From the NCBI RefSeq assembly GCF_018129065.1, contig NZ_JAAEDM010000035.1, positions 1 to 44,598 on the forward strand: 44,598 nt of DNA. The letters run 5' to 3'. Below the pieces are notes generated by a model. That model did no database searches. It had not been told where the DNA came from and saw nothing but the letters and a program-made list of their open reading frames with translations. The position numbers and the translations under genes are program-made. The number at the start of each line of letters is the position of its first letter. Position 1 is the first letter of the stretch. Source of the DNA: Neoroseomonas soli. GTDB lineage: Bacteria; Pseudomonadota; Alphaproteobacteria; Acetobacterales; Acetobacteraceae. Positions 1 through 7,948 of this stretch are shown here, piece after piece.

Positions 1-53
1 GCGAGGGCGGCACGACGGCCGCGCAGGCCCGGCCGGCGGTTGGCGGGTTCCAT
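1..53 (-). CDS. 5' end of an unidentified leftward gene (partial)
   Basis: Only the first 17 codons are inside the window. An ATG on the minus strand at 51-53 is preceded by a strong GGAGGA Shine-Dalgarno at about 5 nt, and the frame stays open to the window edge. The visible residues ([17 protein letters not shown]) contain arginine pairs before a hydrophobic start, which would suit the n-region of a Tat or Sec signal peptide, but too little is visible to name it. The start is supported by the ribosome binding site only. Confidence 0.45.
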   Translation of the reverse strand, partial: MEPANRRPGLRGRRAAL

Positions 54-214
54 GCGTCTCCTCCCTGCGGTCCCGTCCCTGGTGGCGGGTTCCCGGCGCA
101 TGGCACGGCGTCGCGGGGGCCGGCGTCAAGGCAAGTCTGCGGTGGCGGAACGGGGGCCATGCACGTGGCGCTTCCGTAACGGGGTCGATCCGTGCTGCGC
201 TGTGCCCCGAGGGA

Positions 215-244
215 GGAACGCCGCGGATCCGCGGACGTCGTTCC
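215..244. promoter_or_regulatory. Nested palindrome upstream of the DctA-type gene
   Basis: A perfect 14-bp palindrome, CCGCGGATCCGCGG (221-234), is flanked by outer arms GGAACG (215-220) and CGTTCC (239-244). It lies about 100 bp before the symporter start, in a 293-bp gap with no convincing gene. It could be an operator or a leader hairpin. No promoter hexamers are clear around it. Confidence 0.3.
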
Positions 245-346
245 AGGATGGGCGCGCCGTGGCGGGCCCGCGGCGCCGCCCGTCCATGCGGCCGCGCGTC
301 CGCCTTGCCGGGGCGGTTCCCGCGGCCGAAGCAGGAGCCGCGCGCC

Positions 347-1717
347 ATGGCGCATGCGTTCGCAGCGACCGCCTCACGGGCCCATCATCCCTGGTGGCGG
401 CACCTTTATGCCCAGGTGCTGGCGGCGATCGTGGTGGGGGTCGTGCTCGGGCATTTCTGGCCCGACATCGCCGTGCAGATGAAGCCCTTCGGGGATGGCT
501 TCATCAAGCTCATCAAGATGCTGATCGCGCCGATCATCTTCTGCACCGTCGTGCACGGCATCGCCAGCATGGAGGACATGAAGAAGGTCGGGCGCGTCGG
601 GGTGAAGGCGCTGATCTACTTCGAGGTGATGACGACGATCGCCCTCGTCATCGGCCTGCTCGTGGTCAACCTGTGGAAGCCTGGCGTGGGGATGAACGTC
701 GATCCCGCCGCGCTCGACACCCGCGCCATCGCCACCTACACGGCGCGCGCGGCGCAGCAGTCCACCGTCGATTTCCTGATGCACATCATCCCCGCGACCG
801 TGGTCGGCGCCTTCGCCGAGGGCGAGATCCTGCAGGTTCTGCTCATCGCCGTGCTCTTCGCCTTCGGCCTGCAGGCGCTGGGCGAGCCGGCGAAGCCGCT
901 GCTGCATGTCATCGACATGGTGGCGCACGTCTTCTTCCGGATCGTGGGCTACATCATGAAGGTGGCCTGGCTCGGCGCCTTCGGAGCCATGGCCTTCACC
1001 ATCGGGCGCTACGGCATCGGCACGCTGCTGCAGCTCGGTTCGCTGATGGCGGGGTTCTACGTCACCTGCCTGCTCTTCGTGCTGGGTGTGCTCGGCATCG
1101 TCTCCGCGCTCTGCGGCTTCTCGATCTTCCGCTTCATCGCCTACATCAAGGAGGAGCTGCTGATCGTGCTCGGCACCAGTTCGTCCGAGACGGTTCTGCC
1201 GCGGATGCTGGCGAAGATGGAGAACCTCGGCTGCGAGAAGTCGGTGGTCGGGCTGGTGATCCCGACGGGGTATTCCTTCAACCTCGACGGCACCTGCATC
1301 TACCTGACCATGGCGGCGATCTTCCTCGCGCAGGCGACGAACACGCCGCTCTCGCTCGGGCAGGAACTCGGGCTGATCGGCATCCTACTGCTGACGTCCA
1401 AGGGCGCGGCGGGCGTCACCGGGTCGGGCTTCATCGTGCTGGCGGCGACGCTTGCCTCCCTCGGCACGGTGCCGGTGGCGAGCATCGCGCTGATCCTCGG
1501 CGTCGATCGCTTCATGTCGGAGGCGCGGGCGCTGACCAACCTGGTTGGCAACGGCGTCGCCACCGTGGTGGTGGCGAAGTGGGAAGGCGCGCTCGACGTC
1601 GCGCGCATGCGCCGCGTGCTGGCCAATGAATCCGAGGCCGAGGCCGACAGCCCCGAGGAAGTGCTCGTCGCCGACGAGATCGCCGGGGAGGCGGCCGGCG
1701 CGCCGGTCGGACGCTGA
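347..1717 (+). CDS. dctA: Dicarboxylate/amino acid:cation symporter (DctA type)
   Basis: This is a 456-residue inner-membrane secondary transporter of the DAACS/glutamate transporter-like (GltPh-fold) family. Members import C4-dicarboxylates such as succinate, fumarate and malate with cations. The family signatures are visible in order: an amphipathic N-terminus, multiple hydrophobic segments, the serine-rich hairpin [10 protein letters not shown] near residue 275, [10 protein letters not shown] near 305-315, [13 protein letters not shown] near 345-355, and [18 protein letters not shown] near 397-412. The length matches DctA (about 430-460). The ATG at 347 was chosen because AGGAG at 333-337 sits 9 nt upstream; the open frame extends further back but lacks family similarity. 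An orphan TAXI binding protein follows 26 nt downstream. Substrate preference within the family is inferred. Confidence 0.9.
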   Translation: MAHAFAATASRAHHPWWRHLYAQVLAAIVVGVVLGHFWPDIAVQMKPFGDGFIKLIKMLIAPIIFCTVVHGIASMEDMKKVGRVGVKALIYFEVMTTIALVIGLLVVNLWKPGVGMNVDPAALDTRAIATYTARAAQQSTVDFLMHIIPATVVGAFAEGEILQVLLIAVLFAFGLQALGEPAKPLLHVIDMVAHVFFRIVGYIMKVAWLGAFGAMAFTIGRYGIGTLLQLGSLMAGFYVTCLLFVLGVLGIVSALCGFSIFRFIAYIKEELLIVLGTSSSETVLPRMLAKMENLGCEKSVVGLVIPTGYSFNLDGTCIYLTMAAIFLAQATNTPLSLGQELGLIGILLLTSKGAAGVTGSGFIVLAATLASLGTVPVASIALILGVDRFMSEARALTNLVGNGVATVVVAKWEGALDVARMRRVLANESEAEADSPEEVLVADEIAGEAAGAPVGR

Positions 1718-1743
1718 GCGCCGTGGTCATGCAGGAGGCGGCG

Positions 1744-2715
1744 ATGACGCGGCGAAGGGCCCTGATCGCGGCCGGCATCGCGGCGGCCCTGCCGGTCGCC
1801 CGCGCCCGCGCGGCCGAGCCGGACTGGCCGGATGCGCTGCTGCTCGCCACCGCCTCGGCGGGTGGGACCTATTACGCCTATGGGTTGGGCCTGGCGCGGG
1901 TGCTGACGCGGGACCTCGGCATCGCGGTGCGCGTGCGGGAAACCACGGGGCCGAACGAGAACCTGCTGCTGCTCGAGCGCGGCGAGGTGCGCCTCGCCTT
2001 CGTGACGACCGGGGCGGCGGCCCAGGCCTGGGCCGGGGCGGCGCCCTGGACCGGGGGGCGGCCGCTGCGCGCGGCGCGGGCGCTCTTCGCCATGTACGAC
2101 ACGCCCTTCCACTTCGTCGTGCGCCGCGACGCGACGGCGCGGCGCATCGGGGACCTGGCAGGCGCACGGGTCGGCATGGGCCCCGAGGGCGGCACCGGGG
2201 CGGAGTACGAGCCGCGGCTGCTCGCCGACCTCGGCGTCGAGGTGCGGCCCGTCTTCGGCAGTTGGGAAGACCTCGCCGCACGCTTCCGCGCCGGGGAGAT
2301 CGATGCCATCGCGGTCGCGGCCGGTGCCCCCTTCCCGGCCATCGCGGGGCTCGAGGCGCAGCGCGCCATCCGCTACCTGACGCTGTCGCGGGCGGAAGTG
2401 GCGCGGGCGCGGCTGGCAGCGCCGGAGCTCGGCGCCTCGGTGATCCCGGCCGGGACTTATCCCTCGCTGATGGCGGACTACGAGACGGTCGGCCTCTACA
2501 ACCTCGCGGTGGCGCATGAACGGATGCCGCAGTCGCTCGCCTTCGAGATCGTGAGGGCGGTCTTCGATTCGCACGCCGAGATGATGGAGGCGCATCCGGC
2601 GGCGGCGGCGACGGTGCCGGGCAATTTCGTGCGCAATGCCGTGCTGCCCTGGCACCCGGGGGCACTGCGGTACTATGCGAGCCGGGGCGGGACCGGGGTG
2701 TTGCGGGGGGATTGA
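1744..2715 (+). CDS. TAXI-family TRAP transporter solute-binding protein (orphan)
   Basis: This 323-residue periplasmic binding protein has an N-terminal twin-arginine-like signal (MTRRRALIAAG, alanine-rich, probable cleavage near residue 23). The mature part starts with the TAXI-family pattern ATASAGGTYYAYGLGLARVL, followed by VRETTGPNENLLLLERGEVRLAFV and GARVGMGPEGGTGAEYEPRLL. The TAXI subgroup normally delivers glutamate or other carboxylates to a fused TRAP membrane subunit, but none is nearby. Its neighbour 26 nt upstream is a DctA-type symporter of another family. AGGAGG (1733-1738) sits 5 nt before the ATG at 1744, so the upstream GTG at 1723 is less likely. Ligand unknown. Confidence 0.85.
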   Translation: MTRRRALIAAGIAAALPVARARAAEPDWPDALLLATASAGGTYYAYGLGLARVLTRDLGIAVRVRETTGPNENLLLLERGEVRLAFVTTGAAAQAWAGAAPWTGGRPLRAARALFAMYDTPFHFVVRRDATARRIGDLAGARVGMGPEGGTGAEYEPRLLADLGVEVRPVFGSWEDLAARFRAGEIDAIAVAAGAPFPAIAGLEAQRAIRYLTLSRAEVARARLAAPELGASVIPAGTYPSLMADYETVGLYNLAVAHERMPQSLAFEIVRAVFDSHAEMMEAHPAAAATVPGNFVRNAVLPWHPGALRYYASRGGTGVLRGD

Positions 2716-2727
2716 CGCCGGCGCGCG

Positions 2728-3291
2728 TCAGCCATCCTGGGCGTCGCGGCGGAAGCAGCCGGTGGTGTGGTCGTTCACGATGCCGACCGCCTGCATCCAG
2801 GCATGGACGATGGTCGGGCCGACGAACTTGAAGCCGCGGCGCTTCAGTTCCTTCGAGGCGCGCTCGGAAAGCTCCGTCGCCGCCAGCAGCTTCTGCCCGT
2901 CGCCCCTCACCACCTTGCCGCCGGTGAAGGACCAGCAGAACGCGGCGAAGCTCTCGCCGCGGTCCTCCATCTCGCACCAGATGCGCGCGCCCTGGATGGT
3001 CGCCTCGATCTTGGCGCGGGAGCGGATGATGCCCTCGTCGGCCAGCAGGCGGGCGATGTCGGCTTCCCCGAAGAGCGCGACCTGGGGCGGGTCGAAGCCG
3101 GCGAAGGCGCGGCGGAAGGCCTCCCGCTTGCGCAGGACGGTGATCCAGGACAGCCCCGCCTGGAAGCCTTCCAGCATCAGCATTTCCCACAGGGCGCGGG
3201 AATCGCTCAGGGGCACACCCCATTCGGCGTCGTGGTAGGCCTGCATCAAGGGGTCGTCCCCGGCCCAGGCGCAGCGATGGGGGTCGGGCAT
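2728..3291 (-). CDS. tag: DNA-3-methyladenine glycosylase I
   Basis: This 187-residue base-excision repair enzyme removes 3-methyladenine from alkylated DNA. The four zinc ligands of the HhH Tag family are visible as Cys7, His20, His175 and Cys179; the last two coincide with E. coli numbering. The AEWGVP segment and the helix-hairpin-helix stretch EGFQAGLSWITVLRKREAF (about 41-59) are typical, as is the C-terminal HTTGC. The ATG at 3291 has GGAG about 7 nt upstream and starts at the family position (PHRCAWAG). It converges on the TAXI gene with only 12 nt between stops. A structured RNA or attenuator candidate ends about 80 nt upstream. Confidence 0.95.
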   Translation of the reverse strand: MPDPHRCAWAGDDPLMQAYHDAEWGVPLSDSRALWEMLMLEGFQAGLSWITVLRKREAFRRAFAGFDPPQVALFGEADIARLLADEGIIRSRAKIEATIQGARIWCEMEDRGESFAAFCWSFTGGKVVRGDGQKLLAATELSERASKELKRRGFKFVGPTIVHAWMQAVGIVNDHTTGCFRRDAQDG

Positions 3292-3371
3292 GGCGCGGCT
3301 CCGTGTCGTGGGTCGCCAGCATCGACCGCGTGGGCAGCCGCGCAAAGGCCGCCCGGCCGGCGCAGTCGGTC

Positions 3372-3408
3372 AAAAAGAAAGGCCCGGCAGCCACGAAGGC
3401 GCCGGGCC
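3372..3408 (-). terminator. Rho-independent terminator downstream of lysR
   Basis: Read on the minus strand, an 8-bp stem GGCCCGGC/GCCGGGCC extends inward by three more pairs (GCC/GGC) past a single bulge, and is followed by UUUCUUUUU. It is the most canonical terminator in this part of the window. It could end the trxB-lysR transcript about 180 nt after the lysR stop, or be the 3' end of the structured RNA candidate. Confidence 0.75.
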
Positions 3409-3484
3409 AAGTCAACAGGGAGGCTTCACGTCTGGGAGACGAGGGATCCTGAGGACCCCATCCGAGCTAGTCATCGGATGTCCG
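3372..3484 (-). ncRNA. Candidate structured small RNA, 3'-UTR RNA or leader/attenuator
   Basis: On the minus strand four stems follow one another: ATCCGA/TCGGAT with an 8-nt loop (3460-3479), GGGGUCC/GGAUCCC with a UCA loop (3443-3459), CGUCU/AGACG with a CCC loop (3429-3441), then an unpaired stretch with GCCUCCC and a terminator stem (3381-3408) followed by a U-rich run (3380-3372). The second stem needs a G-U pair that exists only in minus-strand RNA, which supports this direction. TATTGT near 3489-3494 could be a -10 box; the -35 is weak. It lies between lysR (stop at 3592) and tag (start at 3291). It may be a free sRNA, the 3' end of the trxB-lysR transcript, or a tag leader. No known RNA family was recognised. 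Confidence 0.45.
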
Positions 3485-3591
3485 TACAATACCCATGAAT
3501 TCGGCATGCAGGAGCCTCGATAACCACCACTCCGATATGCAGATACCGCATGGCTTCTTCTCACGCCCGCGTGAGGCGCGGACGCATGCCC

Positions 3592-4485
3592 TCACTGACC
3601 CACCGCCGCCAGTTCCGCCATCAGGAAGTCGCGGAACACCGAAACCCGCTTCGAGTGCCGCATCTCCTCGGGATAGACGAAGTACGCTTCGATCCGCGGC
3701 GCCTTCACCCCGGGCAGCACCTGCACCAGGTCGTCGATGTCGGTGCTGATGTAGTCGGGCAGCGCCGCGAGGCCGAGCCCGCTGCGCACCGCCTCCATCA
3801 TCCCCGGCAGGGAGTTGATCTCGATCGCGGCCCGGCGCGGCGTGCCGGCACGGCGCCCGGCCTCGGCCAGCCAGTTGATGTTGTCGATCGGCGGGCGGTA
3901 GTCGCCGTAGACGATCAGCCGGTGGGCATCGAGGTCCTCGACCCGCTGCGGGATGCCCGCCGCCTTGAGATAGGCGGGGGAACCGCAGACCTTCCAGCCG
4001 AAGGTCGCGATGTGGCGCTGGATGAGGTCCGGCTGCCGCGGCGGGTGCATGCGGATGGCGACGTCGGCCTCCCGCATCGCGAGGTCGAGGTCGGAATCGT
4101 CCAGCAGCAGCGTGACGCTGATCTCGGGATGCAGGTCGATCATCCGGCGCAGCCGCGGCGCCAGCCAGGCGCTGCCGAAGCCGGTGGTCGTCGTCACCTT
4201 GATCCGCCCGGCCGGGCGTTCCCGGCTCTCGGTCAGCAGCGCCTCGGTCATCGCGAGCTTGGCGAAGACCTCCCGCACGGTGCGGTTCAGCGTCTCGCCC
4301 TGCTCGGTCAGGATCAGGCCACGGGCGTGGCGGTGGAAAAGGGGCACGGTGAGTGCCTCCTCCAGCGCCTGGATCTGGCGGGAAACCGCCGATTGGCTGA
4401 GGTTCAGCGTCTCCCCCGCATGGGTGAAGGAACCTGCCTCGGCGACCGCGTGGAAGACGCGGAGCTTGTCCCAGTCGATCGGCAT
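3592..4485 (-). CDS. LysR-family transcriptional regulator
   Basis: This 297-residue protein has the LysR layout. An N-terminal winged helix-turn-helix (residues about 5-64; LRVFHAVAEAGSFTHAGETL, then NLSQSAVSRQIQALEEAL) is followed by a two-lobe effector-binding domain from about 95 (RIKVTTTTGFGSAWLAPRL). Its ATG overlaps the trxB stop as TGATG, so it is translationally coupled to thioredoxin reductase. A LysR gene behind trxB next to a divergent Lrp gene recurs in alphaproteobacteria, but the effector and targets are not evident from sequence. The start matches the usual LysR N-terminus (MPIDWDKLRVF). Confidence 0.92.
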   Translation of the reverse strand: MPIDWDKLRVFHAVAEAGSFTHAGETLNLSQSAVSRQIQALEEALTVPLFHRHARGLILTEQGETLNRTVREVFAKLAMTEALLTESRERPAGRIKVTTTTGFGSAWLAPRLRRMIDLHPEISVTLLLDDSDLDLAMREADVAIRMHPPRQPDLIQRHIATFGWKVCGSPAYLKAAGIPQRVEDLDAHRLIVYGDYRPPIDNINWLAEAGRRAGTPRRAAIEINSLPGMMEAVRSGLGLAALPDYISTDIDDLVQVLPGVKAPRIEAYFVYPEEMRHSKRVSVFRDFLMAELAAVGQ

Positions 4486-5459
4486 CAGGCGGCCACTTGC
4501 TCGGTTTCGGCGTCGGCGGAGTCGAGGAATTTCTCGGCCTCCAGCGCCGCCATGCAGCCGGTGCCGGCGGCGGTCACCGCCTGGCGGTAGATCTTGTCCT
4601 GCACGTCGCCCGCGGCGAAGACGCCGGGGACGGAGGTGCGGGCGGTGCCGGGCACGGTCAGGATGTAGCCCTCCGCGTCCATCTCCACCTGGCCCTTGAA
4701 CAGTTCGGTCGCCGGCGCGTGGCCGATGGCGACGAAGACGCCGTCCACCTTCAGTTCGCTGCGTTCCCCGGTGCGCGCATTGCGCAGCGCGAGGCCACGC
4801 GCGACGGGCACGCGACCGGAGGCGTCGGACAGGACGGCCTCCGTCACCGTGTCCCACAGCACGGTGATGTTCGGCTTCGCGAAGAGGCGCTGCTGCAGGA
4901 TCTTCTCGCTGCGCAGGGAATCGCGCCGGTGGACCAGCGTGACGTGGCGGGCGAGGTTGGCGAGGTAGAGCGCCTCCTCCGTCGCCGAATTGCCGCCGCC
5001 GATCACCGCCACGTCCTTGCCGCGGTAGAAGAAGCCGTCGCAGGTGGCGCAGGCGGAAACGCCGAAGCCGCCGAGTTCCTTCTCCCCCGGGATGCCGAGC
5101 CATTTCGCCTGCGCGCCGGTGGCGATGACGATCGCGTCCGCCTCGTAGGAATCGCCCGAATCGCCGGTGGCGCGGAAGGGCCGGCGCGAGAGGTCGGCCG
5201 CGGTGATGATGTCGTACACCACCTTCGCGCCGACATGCTCGGCCTGCTTCTGCATCTGCTCCATCAGCCAGGGGCCCTGGATGGTCTCGGCGAAGCCGGG
5301 GTAGTTCTCGACGTCGGTGGTGATGGTCAGCTGCCCACCCGGCTGCAGCCCGGCGACCACCATGGGCTCCAGCCCCGCGCGGGCGGCATAGATCGCCGCC
5401 GTGTACCCCGCCGGGCCGGCGCCGATGATAAGAAGGCGAGTGCGGTGCGTCTCGGCCAC
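4485..5459 (-). CDS. trxB: Thioredoxin-disulfide reductase
   Basis: This 324-residue FAD/NADPH enzyme reduces thioredoxin in the cytoplasm. The FAD Rossmann motif GAGPAG is at 13-18, the redox-active CATC at 137-140 (ACATCDGFF), the NADPH motif GGGNSA follows at about 155-160, and the second FAD motif GVFAAGDVQD is near the C-terminus. The length agrees with bacterial low-Mr TrxB. The start is inferred to be GTG at 5459, giving M-AETHRTRLLIIGAG; no in-frame ATG lies nearer, and the Shine-Dalgarno (AGGA about 14 nt away) is distant. The gene is first in a trxB-lysR operon, divergent from the Lrp-family gene. Confidence 0.95.
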   Translation of the reverse strand: MAETHRTRLLIIGAGPAGYTAAIYAARAGLEPMVVAGLQPGGQLTITTDVENYPGFAETIQGPWLMEQMQKQAEHVGAKVVYDIITAADLSRRPFRATGDSGDSYEADAIVIATGAQAKWLGIPGEKELGGFGVSACATCDGFFYRGKDVAVIGGGNSATEEALYLANLARHVTLVHRRDSLRSEKILQQRLFAKPNITVLWDTVTEAVLSDASGRVPVARGLALRNARTGERSELKVDGVFVAIGHAPATELFKGQVEMDAEGYILTVPGTARTSVPGVFAAGDVQDKIYRQAVTAAGTGCMAALEAEKFLDSADAETEQVAA

Positions 5460-5548
5460 GAGGCGGGTCCCATTCCTGTTGCGCTGCGTCCGATATCGGT
5501 CAGCCCCGCGCGTGTCGCAACCCTGGTGCCTTGATGTTGCGGGCACGT

Positions 5549-5561
5549 GCAATGATATTGC
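5549..5561. promoter_or_regulatory. Inverted repeat between trxB and the Lrp gene (possible Lrp-type operator)
   Basis: GCAAT-GAT-ATTGC is a short perfect inverted repeat in the AT-richest part of the 145-bp divergent gap. Another palindrome, GCACGTGC, touches it at 5543-5550. Lrp/AsnC proteins often bind AT-centred inverted repeats near their own gene, so autoregulation is plausible. Only one half-site pair is seen, and no binding evidence exists here. Confidence 0.35.
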
Positions 5562-5604
5562 GCCAGACCATTCACTCGAGCAACGAAACAAGCGATTTCC
5601 GTAC

Positions 5605-6084
5605 ATGCCCCGCGAACACGACGACCCCGGACTCGATTCGGTCGACCGGCACATCCTGGCTGAATTGCAGGCCGATGGCCGGATGACGAATGTCGAGCTG
5701 GCCCGGCGGGTGAACCTTTCCGCCCCGCCCTGCCTGCGCCGCGTCCGGCGGCTGGAGGAAGGCGGCATCATCCGCGGCTACCACGCCGACATCGACCCGG
5801 TGGCGCTGGGCTGGGAGATCACCTTCTTCGCCCTGGTCGGCCTCGAATCCCAGAAGCAGGCGGTGCTGGACGCCTTCGAACACCTCGCCACCTCCTGGCC
5901 CGAGGTGCGCGAGTGCCACATGATCCGCGGCGGCGGCGACTTCCTGCTGCGGCTGGTCGCGCGCGACACCGCGCATGAGAACGAGTTGACCGGCCGGCTG
6001 ACCGGGGCGCCTTCGGTCATGCGCGTGCAGACGCTGCAGACCATCCGCACGGCGAAGGACGCGGCAGGCGTTCCGATCACGTGA
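5605..6084 (+). CDS. Lrp/AsnC-family transcriptional regulator
   Basis: This 159-residue regulator has an N-terminal winged helix-turn-helix (LDSVDRHILAELQADGRMTN, then VELARRVNLSAPPCLRRVRRLEE, residues 9-51). A C-terminal RAM ligand-binding/oligomerisation domain follows (about 65-150), with the conserved MIRGGGDFLLRLVARD stretch. The length is standard for Lrp. The ATG at 5605 fits the family N-terminus, though no clear Shine-Dalgarno precedes it. It is divergent from trxB, and its TGA overlaps the GTG of the downstream membrane protein gene (GTGA). The effector amino acid cannot be told from sequence. Confidence 0.93.
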   Translation: MPREHDDPGLDSVDRHILAELQADGRMTNVELARRVNLSAPPCLRRVRRLEEGGIIRGYHADIDPVALGWEITFFALVGLESQKQAVLDAFEHLATSWPEVRECHMIRGGGDFLLRLVARDTAHENELTGRLTGAPSVMRVQTLQTIRTAKDAAGVPIT

Positions 6085-7871
6085 GCGCATCGCAGGTCCG
6101 GCCCGCCGAGGCGCGGCAGGCGCGCGCCGCCGCGACACCCCGGTGGGAGGTCCTGGCCGCCCTGCTCGCCGGGGCCGCCTGCTTCGCCGTCATCCTCGGG
6201 CCGGGGGTGCTCGACCCGCGCAACATCGCCTGGATGCAGGAGCGGGACGCGGCCACCTACTACCTCGGCTGGTCGTTCTTTCGCGGCTCGCCCTGGACCT
6301 GGCCGCCGGCCGGGAACCCGGCCTACGGGCTCGAGATCGCCTCGACGATCTTCTTCGTGGACGCCGTCCCACTCGTCGCCCTGCTGCTGAAGGCGACCAT
6401 CGCGCCGGCCACCGGACCCTGGCAGTACCATGGCGCCTGGCTGCTCACCTGCTTCGTGCTCCAGGCGCATTTCGCGCATCGGCTGGCCGGGCTGTACTTG
6501 GCGGACCCGGTGGCGAGGCTGCTGGTGGCGGCGCTCGCCTGCTTCTCGCCGGTGCTGCTCTGGCGGCTTTCCGGACCGCACGCGCTGACGGGCCATTATG
6601 CGCTGTTCGGCCAATGGGTGCTGCTGTGGGCGGCGTGGCTGTGCCTGCGCCCACCGGGCCGACGGCAGGGGGCGGCCTGGCTGCTCCTCGGCGTGGTGGC
6701 GGCGCTGGTGAACGCCTACCTGCTGGCGATGGGCCTGGCGCTCTGGCTCGCGGACATCGCGCGGCGGCGGATCCTCGGGCAGGGCGCGGCGGCCCTTGCC
6801 CTCGAGGCATCGGCGATGGTGGCGGTGGTCGCCGGCGCGCTGTGGCTCGGCGGCTTCCGGCCCATGGCGGGCGGCGGCCTCACGGACTTCGGCTTCGGCC
6901 TGTTCCGCGCCAACCTCCTCACGCTGCTCGACCCGCAATCGGCCTGGTCCTTCGTCATCCCGGGCAAACCGCGCGGGGCCGGGGACTACGAGGGCTTCGG
7001 GTATATCGGCACCGGCGGCGTCGCACTGCTCGTCGCGGCGCTGTGGGTCGTGCGGAAGGAGCAGCGCCCGCCGATCCCCGCGCCCTACCGGCCCTTCCTT
7101 GCGGCGGTCCTGGCGCTGGCGGTGTTTTCGCTGTCGAACCAGATCGCGCTCGGCAGCCTCGTCCTCGTCACCATCCCGCTGCCGGAGGCGCTGGAACGCT
7201 GGGTGGCGATGTTTCGCTCCTCGGGGCGCATGATCTGGCCGCTGTCCTATCTGGTGGTGTTCGGCGCCGCCATCATCCTGTGCCGCCGCCTTGGGCGCGG
7301 CCGGGGGCGGGTGGCGCTCGCCGTGGCGCTCCTGTTGCAGGCCGGGGACGGCGCGGCCGGCTGGCTGCCCATCGCGCGCGAGGCCCGCGTCGCGGGCAGC
7401 GCCTGGAACTCGCCCCTGCGGGACGGGTTCTGGGACGAGGCGGCGCGGCGCCATGCGCGCATCCGCTACCTGCCGACCGCCAATGTCACGCCGCATTGGC
7501 AAGCGCTCGCCCACCTCGCGCTCAGGCACGGCATCCCGACGGATACGATCTACCTCGCCCGCGTGGACGCCGATGCGCTCGCCCGGTCGCGCGAGCGAGG
7601 CATGGCGGCACTGCGGACCGGCGTGTTCGAGGCCGGCACGCTCTATGCCATCCATGAAAGCCTGACCTGCATGGCCGCCGCGGTCATCGACCCGGCGCAG
7701 GACCTGCTGATGCGGCTGGACGGCGTCGACGTGCTGGCGCCCGGCTGGCTGACGACGGGCACCGTGCCGGCCGCCGGGCAGGTGATCCATGCGGCGGGGC
7801 GCACCGGTCCGGGGCTGGTCTGCGCGCCGGATGCGAGCGGGCGGATGATGCCCGGTGCGCCCGGCGGGTAG
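6081..7871 (+). CDS. DUF6311-type polytopic membrane protein
   Basis: This 596-residue protein has about 10-12 hydrophobic segments and a soluble C-terminal tail from about residue 430. The segment RDAATYYLGWSFFRGSPWTW followed by NPAYGLEIASTIFFVDAVPL (about 54-95) is the hallmark I associate with DUF6311 proteins, which resemble GT-C glycosyltransferases and whose role is unknown. An acidic RD pair early in the first periplasmic loop would suit a GT-C fold, but this is inference. The GTG start overlaps the Lrp stop by 4 bp, so the two genes are co-translated. No glycan locus adjoins it. Confidence 0.7.
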   Translation: MSASQVRPAEARQARAAATPRWEVLAALLAGAACFAVILGPGVLDPRNIAWMQERDAATYYLGWSFFRGSPWTWPPAGNPAYGLEIASTIFFVDAVPLVALLLKATIAPATGPWQYHGAWLLTCFVLQAHFAHRLAGLYLADPVARLLVAALACFSPVLLWRLSGPHALTGHYALFGQWVLLWAAWLCLRPPGRRQGAAWLLLGVVAALVNAYLLAMGLALWLADIARRRILGQGAAALALEASAMVAVVAGALWLGGFRPMAGGGLTDFGFGLFRANLLTLLDPQSAWSFVIPGKPRGAGDYEGFGYIGTGGVALLVAALWVVRKEQRPPIPAPYRPFLAAVLALAVFSLSNQIALGSLVLVTIPLPEALERWVAMFRSSGRMIWPLSYLVVFGAAIILCRRLGRGRGRVALAVALLLQAGDGAAGWLPIAREARVAGSAWNSPLRDGFWDEAARRHARIRYLPTANVTPHWQALAHLALRHGIPTDTIYLARVDADALARSRERGMAALRTGVFEAGTLYAIHESLTCMAAAVIDPAQDLLMRLDGVDVLAPGWLTTGTVPAAGQVIHAAGRTGPGLVCAPDASGRMMPGAPGG

Positions 7872-7878
7872 CGCGGAT

Positions 7879-7905
7879 CCCGATCAGAGGAACCGCCTGA
7901 TCGGG
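7879..7905. terminator. Hairpin between convergent genes
   Basis: A perfect 9-bp stem, CCCGATCAG (7879-7887) and CTGATCGGG (7897-7905), encloses a 9-nt loop just after the DUF6311 stop, with the LDH2-type gene ending on the opposite strand at 7949. No T-tract follows on either strand, so it may protect 3' ends or act with Rho rather than terminate intrinsically. Confidence 0.45.
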
Positions 7906-7948
7906 TGAAGTTGCCCGCAAGGACGCAAGGGGATGCGGCGGCGCGCGG

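Noticed and set aside
101..115. Sigma-54 promoter upstream of dctA (TGGCACG at 101-107)
   Set aside because: The -24 box is good, but the -12 GC is not at the required spacing (CG is found there), and it is far from the gene.
5778..7790. A 670-codon open frame on the minus strand
   Set aside because: It is antisense to the Lrp and DUF6311 genes, with low-complexity R/Q/G composition and no motif.
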